Source: Aphrocallistes beatrix
Lineage: Eukaryota; Porifera; Hexactinellida; Sceptrulophora; Aphrocallistidae
Length of the DNA stretch: 64,000 nucleotides
Direction of reading: 5' to 3'
Assembly: GCA_963281255.1 (NCBI GenBank)
Contig: OY725499.1
Span: forward strand, 1,992,096 to 2,056,095
The notes below the pieces were generated by a model that was not told the DNA's origin, made no database searches, and was given only the letters and a program-made list of their open reading frames with translations. Below are positions 50,053 to 62,000 of the stretch, piece by piece (position 1 is the first letter of the stretch; each line of letters begins with the position of its first letter). The position numbers and the translations under genes are program-made.

Positions 50053-53000
50053 TCGACACCTTATATTAGCCTCTATGTATGAGAGCTATTCCGGTCCTGC
50101 CAAAAGTGACCCGATTAAGCGGCTGACCCGATTAAACAGTGACCCTATTAAGCGGAGTCGACTGTATATATACAGTACCCAGACAAAAGTATTCGACCAC
50201 CACAGAAACCGCCATACAAATAGTATTAAAGTGGGTCTATTCATAAAGGAATATGTACTCAAACTGTATTTTATTTCAAATTCGTAAACTACACATTCTA
50301 ATTACTCATAATTGATAGCCTCAGCTTAATTACTAACTCCCAAGTTAATAAATAACAACATTTGAAACTTGATGCTACTTGTCCCAAGTCACAGCCATCA
50401 TATATGATGGCGTTTAGTGACACAAAGTGGCATAGGTTGATAATTTTCTACATAAGAATAAGTGATTGAGTTGAAACTCTCAATTATGAGTAATTAGAAT
50501 GTGTAGATTCTGAATTTGAACTAAAAATAGAGTATTTTCTACTGTTTAAGGGCATGTTCCTTTTTTAATAGATCTAATTTAATACTATTTGTATGGAAGT
50601 TTTCGTGGTGGTAGAATACTTTTGTCCGGGTAGTGTATATAATATACATACACAAACATTAATAATTATTAACCCTACTTTGCCGAGGAATGTTGAATTG
50701 AAATTGAAAGTTAATTCATTTTCAATTGAAATTGAAAATGGAGTCATTTCTATTTATACCTTTGACCCCACGTCAAATTAGGGTTATTAATTAATCGAGT
50801 TTTAACCGTAGAATGCCCAGATGGGACACAGTGTCCCCGATATCGCGGATGTCTCCCAGCCATTTTCTATGGCGCTGAAGCCATATAAATGCTGGGCATT
50901 CTACAGTTAAAACCCGTGCACGTCCAGGAATGCTGAAGTGAAAGTGAAAGTTAATTGAAAGTAAACTGAAAATGAAAATGAAAGCTGGGTCATTTCTATT
51001 TATACCTTTGACCCCAAGTATTCCTCGGGGTTAATAGTAAGAATATATACATAGTATCTGTAACGAATTGATTGAAGAAACTGCCAGGCGAGAAAGCTGA
51101 TTTTTGGCACGTGGGAATCTTTTGGCTATGGCTCCACTAAGTTCTGAGTTCAGACGAAAATGTCGACTCATCATGGAATTTGATGATTTTTCGAGTGATA
51201 TCGATTTTAGCAGTAAGACAACATATTTAGAGATGTTATCTCCCTTATTACATATTTATTGATGTAAGCCCAGGCGCCCAAAGGGCGCTTCCGGCGGACA
51301 CAAAGTGTCCGCCAGCCGCGCAGCGCAAGCAAGCGAAGCGCGCTTGTATAAAATAAACTATCAAGTTTCCTTATTTATAGCAGATGTACTTCGGATCTTT
51401 GTCCTGATTAACCGATAAAAAATGGTCTTTCATCAGTTAATCAGGATGTGAGATCCCGATTAATAAGTGATTGAAATTTCCAAATGATTGGTTAATCGGG
51501 AAAATAACATTCTGATTTCCTACCACATCAAAATAAACCCAGTAAATTTATATATGGGAAAACTTATAACACCAATTGCTTTGCAACAAGCTTATTGTTC
51601 TAATCATTATTCAACGAATTTAATACCAAATCAAAGTATAAAAAATATCAAAAAGATCCCATTTTGCTGCCACCTTTATCTTGCAGTCGCCATCTAGACA
51701 TCGCACAAATGCGTCTAGCATAGTGAAAAATATTTGAGCATTGCCTGTGCCATACTATACTCTTTGTGGGACTTCTGGATGGCGACTGCTTGATAAAGGT
51801 GGAGGTAAACTTTTTGATATGTTATACACGATACAGCCATTGATGGGACTTATTATAGTATTATCTGATCTGAAAATATTGATATAGAAAGTGTTGTATC
51901 GCCTAATAAACACACGTCTCAAGTAACCTATTACCTATCTCTTCTGGTTTTCAAGTTAATCTACGCCTCTGCATGTATCTCTATTGGAAATTGGTACTAG
52001 AACAACTCTGATGACTCAAAGTGAGACGAGAGAACAGATCCGAATTCTTTTCCAAGTTGCAAAACACAAACCCAAGAAAATTTCAAGCATTCTTGGAGTA
52101 TCACTAGCCACAGTTTACAATACCCTAAAAATAATTTGAAATGGGAAAGATCTAGAACATCCATTCAAAAGTACTGAGCGTACTGGAATCAGATGTGCCA
52201 AAATCACAGTACGGCGGACTCTGAAAAGAATCAAAAGCGAAAAAGAATTTCCTCGTCATTCCTTCATGGTTTCAGAGAAAAATAGATGTAAGCGTATTGA
52301 ATGGGCCTAAAACAATCGTAATCAAGCCTGAGCAAAGGTTATCTCAGTTGAATGGACTACCACACAGACGACCAAAGAAGATTAATGAACTGAAATCGAG
52401 AATAAATTTATTATGGGATTCAATAACTCCAGAATTTTTGGCTAGTTCCTGGGGTTATATGCCTCGTAGGTTCCAGATGCTACTAGAAAGCAACGGTTTT
52501 AAAATAAATTACTAATTTTAAATACAGTCGACTCCGCTTAATAGGGTCACATCGGTCAGAGGACATTTTGTCCCGATTAAGCGGAGAACCCTATTAACCG
52601 AAAATATTTTTGTAATAGCCTCTATGTATGCGAGCTATTCCGGTCCTGCCAAAAGTGACCCGATTAAGCGGCTGACCCATTTAAACAGTGACCCTATTAA
52701 GCGGAGTCGACTGTAGTTTTATTTTATTCGAGCATTCTTGAATACATATAAGATCTCACTTGATTTTGAAATTATATACGTCTACTTTTTCTAAATAATT
52801 ATGATCGCTGACTGTAATTAAATAAAGCAATCACTAGATAATAAATTTATAAAAGAATGGTATTGAATCAATATCAGTGAAGAGATTAAAAGTAGCTCTA
52901 CAAGCTCGATAAACATCTTGAGATAATGAAAAGTAAAATAATAAAGCAAACAATGATAACTTACATTAATGGTAAGCGTATAGATTTTTATAGTTTCGAA

Positions 53001-56000
53001 GTCCAAAGAAGAACTGAGAACAAGAGAGGCGTTAGGCGCGCCATCTGTGTATAATATACTGAATTCGTTCAAGTTTGGAACAATACTAAAACTAGATGAG
53101 TCCAAAGTAAATTGAGCAGTTCCATCTTGATCAGCATCAGAGACTGAAAAGCTGCAAAACCCGCTCAAACTATTATTTTCTGAGAGCGTTGTAGAACAGA
53201 CAGTGACTATAAAAAAACAGAAGCGTTAAAAAAATTACATCAAAAATTGAAAATATTCGACGAACAAGATCGCTTGTCCTGCGCTGGCTGCAACATTGTC
53301 CACTGAGGTACCCAGAAAAGCGCTTAGAGGTTGCGAGAACGTCTGCGTTTAATTTAGGTATAATATATCGTTTGGTTATTTATAATTATGAGATACTAGT
53401 TGCATAATCGCCAGGCCCACATTTAGATGTTAATTAATAATCCGCCGGGATAACAGAAATGAAAGCATAATTTGAATTATTTGATCTACTCTTTATTAAG
53501 CTATACGTGTACTAGTAAATAATAATTTGATCAAGGTAAAAAGTAGCTAACCTGATAACAGAGGGAGGTTGTCGTTAACATTGAGAATGCTAACCGTAAG
53601 AAGTGAGGTATCGGAGAATGTTCCATCAGTTGCTGTTAGAGTTAAGAAAAGAGTTTCCAAAACTTCAAAGTCGAAACTCTTCGCAACTGTGATATTTCCA
53701 GTGAGAGAGTCTATGCTGAGATATTGCATGGGGTTTCCAGAAGCCGTAGCTTGGTTGACTAGAGAGTATATGATCTGAGTATTGACGTCAGCATTTACTT
53801 CGGAGGCAGTCACTTGAAGAAAACTCTCACCTAAAAAAAGAATCACATAGTTGAAAACAAATAAAATTGTATTTCCAATCATGGCTTTAATCCAGCCTGG
53901 TGGGTAAACCCCCTCCCCTCAGGGTTATCGGGTTAAAAAGGTTTATTCCCAAGAAAGGGATTTCCTTTTTCATTGTCCTCTTTTTCCCAATTAATCAAAT
54001 ACAATCGATTTCAGTTTTGTCAATTGGTTTTATTTTCTAATACTAATTCTAATCAACAAAACGAAGATAAATGATTAATTCACCAGGCAAACTCGACTGA
54101 ACCTTTCAATTCCCTAAAAACAGTTGTTTTTTAGCCTCCTAGATGCTCTCGATTAAAAAATCCCCACTGTTCGTATATTGCGTAAAGTTCCAACAACAAT
54201 CATTCCAATTTTAACTGTATTTGCAAGCATATTAGAATGAAACTCAGTTTAATTCAGTTTTCCCGCTAAAGAGAATTTGCCAAGTTAAACCGAGGTTTAA
54301 GCAGGGAGTGGGTTAAATTGGCTAACCCTGTTTCCAGTAGATTCGGCTTGATACGATCATTAGTTAATTGGATATTATTTTCAGGAAAAAAATCGTATGT
54401 ACAGTAGGGTGACATATTTATTTAGACAACTGTAAGCTTCTTATCGACTCAAATGACTGCATGTGTTATTCAATGATTATAGCGTTTCTTGTAAATTCAT
54501 GTTATGTTATTCAAAGTTAATTATCGCTTATGTAATTAATATCAATCATTGATTCATAATTTTCATTTTCTGACAGTGACCGGACATTTTTTTACGCATT
54601 TTCCATTTTATATCTCTTAACATATTTTGTTGCTTGGTATCAACCTAATGTCACAATCTGAAAAGCGTATACGCATAAAGGTACTATGGGAAACAGGTGT
54701 GCATACTAGAAATCGGTTAAAACGACTTGATTTTGCTAAAAAGAACATGAACAAACAGTGGAACAAGGTTATTTTCTGTGATGAAGCCTCTTTTTGGTTG
54801 ACAAGTGGCAGAATAAAGATGTGGACAAAGTATGGTAAAACTCAGTGGCTCCCTGGGCCTAAGCATTCTCCAAAGGTCCACATTTGGGCAGCATTTTCTT
54901 CTGTAGGCACATTTCCATTGTGCATTTTCACTCAAAATCTTACAGGATTATTATATACAAAGATTCTCGACACTGATTTACTTGCCCAAGCCAATGTATT
55001 TCATGAAAATAAATGGGGATTAGTGCAAGATAATCATCCTAAACACACACCAAAAGTTGTTAAAAACTGGATGGAAGTTAACATGCCGAAAAAGCTTATA
55101 ATGGACAAGTCAAAGTCCTGATCTCAACCCGATCGAGAATTTATTCGCGTGGATCAAATACAGTTAAACAGAATACCACACCGACGTCCCAAATCTATTT
55201 ATGATCTCAAAAAGAAATTAAATTATATTTGGGATGAGATAAATAAACCCTGACTTCCTCAAGCCTTATTGGAGTTCAATGCCTCGCCGTTGCAAACTAG
55301 CTATTGAAAACAATGGATTCAAAATTAACTATTGATTTATACTGTATTTTGTAAGAAGTGAATGAAAATCAAATCTCCTAACGTTATTTGTTTGCAGATA
55401 GGATCTTTTAAACGAGTCTAAATAAATATGTCACCCTACTGTAATAGAAAATTATACATTTTTTTAACAGTGACAATTTTAAGTGAAATACACTCATAGA
55501 ATAATATATGGGATGTTATTGATTAATTTCTAGCAAATTAGAAATGTAAATAGTTTTAAAATATTTTAAACACTAGGATTAAGCCTATAATAAATGATAC
55601 ATTAAATACATTGGAGGATAGTCATTTAGTTGAAAGGACAATGTCTAAAACTAGTCGAATTAAGTTAAAATAGTACTACAAGTAAAGATGCTATACATGT
55701 ATAAACTTGAGGAACTTAGAAGCAAATAAACCAGGAATTCAAATATGCTAACAATTCAAACTTGCTATTAAAATCCATTACGGTTACTTATAGAAGTGGC
55801 ATTAATATCACCTAACCTACCAGTCGGGAAATCTTCGTTTAGAGTAGCGGTGTAGGATGGCACATCAAAGCGAGGAGCGTTGTCGTTCTTGTCGTTTATT
55901 ACAATGGTGAGAGAAGCAGTATCAGTTAGGGGTCCGGAACCAAGATCCGTCACCGTTACATTGAGAATTATACCCGTGGTAAATTGCTCGCGATTGGGAA

Positions 56001-59000
56001 GGATAGAATCTAATGAAGTAAACTCAATGAATAATTCAGTTAAAAACACCATCAATCTATGCATAATACAACATACTTGTAGCAATTGTACCGTTGTCTT
56101 CTCCGATAACAAATATAGATGATAAGTTAACAACAGCTGGGATAGATCCTGTGATGGAGAATTTGAATTGGTTATTAGGACTGGTTCTGTCACCATCCGA
56201 AGCCATGAAAGTAAAAATATTAGAATACACAGTATTCTCATCAATATATACTGTAGCATCATCGACAAAGAATTCAGGATTCAAATCATTCAGATCAGTA
56301 ACGTTAATTGTAATAAGAACCAAAGTACTGAGAGGAGGAGTTCCTCCATCTGCTGCGACAATAGAGAATCTGTAGACATTGAACACGTCTGCATCTAACA
56401 AATTTAGGACGGAAACTTCCCCTGTGTTAGAATCAACCATGAAGTTCATTTCAGGATCTCCAACTTTAGAATATACTACCGGATCAAACATGTTAGAATC
56501 CAAATCTGATGCAGTCACAGTAGTCGCAATAACTATAAACATAAGTAATGTATGAAACTATGAATATACAAGTATTATGCATGTAACTGATAAAAACATT
56601 ATAATCAAAACAAATATACGTAGATAATATCAAATTGTAAACGGCAATAGTTATTCTGGGTAGTCTGACTAAATTACTAAGGAAATAAGTACCTGGTCTC
56701 TATATGCTCATCACACAGCCATCAAATTAAATAACATTTCGAACTATATGATTTACTTAGTGATTATAGAAATCATATTAGTATATTGCACTATTAATTG
56801 GTAATTATAGCCATGTTATTTATCACTAATAAACTTACCAGTCACTCCTGGTTGGCTTTCGTTAATTGAGAAAGTATATCCGCCGGGCTGAGTAAAGATA
56901 GGAGCATTATCGTTCACATCTCCAGTAGTTATAGTCACCACCCCAGAATCTGTATTGTCCCCATCTGAAGCAACGATTGTGATTGAGAATAACTTTTCAG
57001 AGGTTGTCTCAAAGTCCAGTGCTTTAGAGGTTGCAACCTGAGCAGTTATGAGAGTAGGAGAAGGTATGTTTGTGACAGTCAACACAAATGGTACAGCTGT
57101 AGAATTCTGTAGGAAAATACACAATGCAATAACATCCTTACTATTAAAACTCAATTAATATATATTTAATTAACCTGCGGTTGGTTTAGTGATTTTTTCT
57201 ATTTATATCAAGACCCCAACTTGTATGGCTTCCCCACCCAAAATGGCTTAAACCGGAAATGACGCAACAAAACACCTCGCAAAGCGCGGGTTTTAAATAT
57301 ATATATGTAACGAATTGGTTGAAGAAACTGCCAGGCACAGAAAGCTGATCTTTGGCATGTGGGAGTCTTTTGGCTATGGCGGCACTATGTTTTGAGCTCA
57401 GACGAAAATGTCGACTCATCATGGAATTATGACGTCATTGTCACCTTTTTATCATTAGAAATTTCAATTTTTCGACTATAACTCAGTCATGTTAGGTGAT
57501 AAAGGCTGAAATTTTAATAGAATGTGTATATTAATATTATTCACATGTGATACAACCAATTTGCAAAAGATTAATCTAGTTAGATTAAAAAAGCCATGCA
57601 TATTATGCTCTTTTGACCCAATACACTGATAATTATCAGTGTATTGGGGAAAAGTTGTTTCTTTTTCCAAACATTTGGTGTGATGTATACTTTTAAACAG
57701 GGGCGGATACAGGGGGGGTCCAGGGGGGCCATGGTCCCCCCTGAAAATTTTACGAATTGATCTACGGGGGAGCTATTTGGGCCTAGCCCCCCAGATTTGT
57801 GAATTCCAATGATATCTACTAAGATACTTCTTTCTTCAATTCAATTATTCCGTGTTTAATGATTTCATCAGATCTGATTTACATTAACCCATAAGTGTAA
57901 CAATTAATCCTTTATTTGAGACGAATACTAAGATTAGCTTCGAGTTTCCATTTAGATTCGATTGAGGTGAAAACTTGAGTATGCTACTATTTCATAGGCA
58001 TCTACATAGTAAAATCCGTACACAATTATTTTTCATTAGAATGCCATACATTGTATCATTATCACTATGTTGACTAAAACCTAAATATACTCGCAAACGC
58101 TTGTGATGAATTGGCGCGAAGCACAAAGTGGTAATCAGGTTACAGGAAGGAAATTCAAATCCCGTATGAGATTTGATAAGAATTGATGTACAATGATATT
58201 TGACCACCTTAAAAATTTTTCGGGAACCATACGAATTCATGGCTGACTAATTCATGAGTGAATAATTCATAACTCAAATGTTTCATATCATTTGTCCTAT
58301 CTATTTAATTAGTTTATTTAGATACTGACAATCACTTACTGTAATGTTCAAGCTAAGGGGGGTTGTCCTTCCAGCATCCAAATCAGAAGCAGACACAGTG
58401 AATAAGAATGTTCCGGCAGGGAGATTTTCGCTTACGTTCTGATTAGCAATAACAACTAACACTGGAAGATTGTCATTGACGTCAATAACGTTGATAGTGA
58501 GTACGAATGAGCCAGTACGCCGAGTTGAAGCTACAAGTGCCTGATCAGTCGCTATTATCGTCAGTGTATACACTGGTTGAGTGTTGTAGTCAAGCATTGC
58601 ATTTACTGTGATATTTCCGGAATCGGGATCTATTGAAAAATCTGTTGTGCTCGGAGCCTGGAAGCTGTATTTCACCTACGGGATTAAAATATAATATGTA
58701 TCTATACAAATAATAGTAATAAACGCTACTTCAGCTAGTTCCTATGGATGTTCATAAGAGATAACAACCAACCATCTTATATACTAAAACGCTAGGATTT
58801 TGTTTGTTTGTTTGTTTGTTTGTTTGCTTGTTTGTCCAAATTGATTGAAGAATTGGCAAGTCGTAGAGATAAGAAAATTGGCATGTAGGTGTCAAATGAT
58901 TAATCTACGATTAAGTTCTAAGTTCTAAGCGAATTTTTCACACCTCTGCAAAAAAAATGGAAAACAATTTTTCACACCTGTTCTATACAATCTACTCATA

Positions 59001-62000
59001 TATGACTTCACACTCGCAATAGAAATTATTGTAAGATACTACAATTGACTGTTATTGTTATTAATACTTCAATGCAATAACTTACTTAGATGTTTCAATT
59101 TTATTATAGTGTATAGCAATCAAAAGGTTTGTGTATATTTTCACACCTTTATATACATAGTATTTTCAGATCTATTACTGTTGTTTACAATAGATACATG
59201 AAGTAAACAAATCTCAAGAATATGCTAGAAACTTGCTTTCAACGGTTGACAAAGGGTTTTCAATCTTTTCAAAGAATGCTATTTTAAGCTAGAAGTTAGT
59301 AGGTCCTCAACGGCTAATATTGGGTATTTATATGTGTTGAATACAATTTTAGTAATTTGAAAGTAACATTATGAATATTTTATAAGAAAAATTTGGCCCT
59401 GCGTAGTGATCATTTATGATTTTTATCTCGGAATTCGAGGAGTTCGGGATAGCGAACTCATAGAAACAAATTTTGGAATTCCCCACTAATAGAGATGGTA
59501 TGAGTTATTATTATCCTAAATATGTGCCCCATCCGCCACTCTCCATTTAGTTGCAATTCTCGCTTATACTCGTAGAGGTATATTTCGATGTAAAATGTTA
59601 AGCACTGTCTCGAACTATAAGTGGGGCTATAGAGACCCCACTTATAGAGATCTTGCTTAATTAATGGTTAGAATATATAGGTTGATAACGACGGACGTAT
59701 TTCTCATCAATAGGAACTGCAAAAGTAAAATTACCTGTCCGTTCACACCTTGATCTAAATCAACGATGGGATTCTGACTGGGTACATTGTATATGACTAC
59801 ATTAGAAGTACTTTTCTCATCATAATCAATGGTTTGCGTATCATCTCTGAATACAGGAGAGTTATCATTGACGTCTCCAATAAATACTGCAACTGCAGCT
59901 GTAGCTGTGAGGAAGGTTGATAGGCTATCTTGAGCTATAACAGTGAAGCTGAAAGTGTCTTGTGTTTCTCTGTCGAACTCCCGCCGCACACTGATGAGTC
60001 CAGAGGTGGAATCGATTTCAAAGTATGTAGAATCTACAACTCCGTCCAAACTGTAGATTATGGTGTGGGACTAGAGGATTATATTAAAATGAAGTATATT
60101 TAGATCACATATCAGGGTAGGAGAGGGGTGAGACTACGTCTGATTATTCAAATACTAATGCAATTAACCTAAACCTAAAAGTTGAACACCTGACAAATAA
60201 TGAAAACTGTCAAATTGACTTATTTATGAATTGCATTCAAAAAGGAATCTAGAATTGCAGCAGTTTCAGTCTCTCAAGCAGTTACTAACCCAGACATTCC
60301 ATAAATGCACCTCGACACCAAGTGAGTCTAGTCTAGTACAGTGGAATTGCTAGACAAGCATATCATAGGCGTAGCTCTGGTTATAATTAGAAAAACATAA
60401 AATGGCACAATTGTGTCGCAATGTGTCGAATCGAAAATCGTATACTAACTTGTTTTGCTTATAAACATTATATACCTTGTGTCCAAATTCATCCCTCTCA
60501 CACTTATGGTGTTCCCGAAAATTCGTTGAGAAAACAAGGAATAGAGGGAACCGGACATGAACTGTCGGGTAAGAAAGGAAATACAATTTTTTTGAATGCA
60601 AGACTTACGGTATCATTGTCCGTAGCTTCTACAAGCAGTACGGCTTCTCCGACTGTTGAAATCTCCGAAATCGTAGCTGAGTATGAGGACGGTGTGAATT
60701 CAGGATTGAACTCGTTTGAATCCAATACACTGATTGTAAAGGTAGTGACGGCAGTGTCCCTTGGAGTCTGGTCTTCTCGCGCTTGTATCACCAGGGAATA
60801 ACTAGGAATAGCTTCATGGTCCAGCATTGAAGCAGACACTGATAACACTCCTATAATGAATGGTAAGGAATTATAGGCTAATGCATCATACTTAGAATAA
60901 TCTGATGTTTTAAAGCAGGCGTGTCAAACTGGTGGCCCGCAGGTTGTTCAGAGGTGGCCCGCCAGCCAGTTGCGAAAAAATATTATAATTGAATGAATCA
61001 GTAGTTAAAATTTATTCATTTCTATCATGGCCCGGGGAAGAGCTGGGGTTATGAAATTGGCCCACTATCCGATTCGAGTTTGACACACCTGTTCTAAAGT
61101 TTCAAAATGAATTTTATCAAATTCTTCTAAATCTAATTCATTAAATATAAAATACCAAACATTAATTCATTGGTAGATTCATCAGGGGCAGTATAGAACT
61201 CTTGTACCTTATCTGACCAGTAATTATTAGTATAGTCTAGATTAGCTCAAATTATGTCTTTCAGAGGAGGTGTTTACTCTTCATGGAAATCTCTCTTAGG
61301 TAAAGGTTTGTCATTAATAATATTTATTTATTTTGATTTGCATTAGAAAATACAGCAGAAACCGGTTATTTTGCGACCGGGTTATTTTGGCTCGTCGATT
61401 TTTTGCCTCCTGTTTTTTTTTGTCTATTTCTTTTCCGTTTTTCTTTTCCCTCATCATGCAAAAAACCTCGTATGCCGATACGTTTTTCGGTATCTAGCCC
61501 GCTCAATCAGTGTATTTCAGCATAGTACCACCTATTGAAAATGAAGATCTAGAGTACAACATCTATAGTAAGATTTCTAATAATTTTACAGGCCAATGAT
61601 AAAGTGGATGCAGGAGTCATTCTAAAACTCATAATTAATTAATTGCAGTAAAGAGGGAAGTATTATTATAGTTAGAACTGCGAATTCAAATGGACTTCTG
61701 CTGGCTCTCTATGTTCACTGTCATTCTGCTTAATTTAGACGGTGTTCAAGCAGCCAGGATATTCCTGCTATGAAGTTCTATAGGTACATCACATAAATGT
61801 GCTGTTCTACAATTCCACAAGAAAACTGCTGATACAGGTAGCAATATATCTTGGTCAGCCTGAATTAGTGAAACAAGATAAACATTGATAAACGAATGTC
61901 AACAGTTCGAAAGTGTCTAGTACCCATATCCGTTGCTAAAATGTTGATCTGTCCTTATTTGATTAAGGAATAGGTTAAGTTTATGACAAATTTAGTGACT

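Noticed and set aside
55781..55790. A later donor (GTAACC) for exon a8
   Set aside because: It would add residues after NEDFPTG that do not fit the EC pattern, whereas GTAGGT joins correctly with ESFLQVTAS in phase 1.
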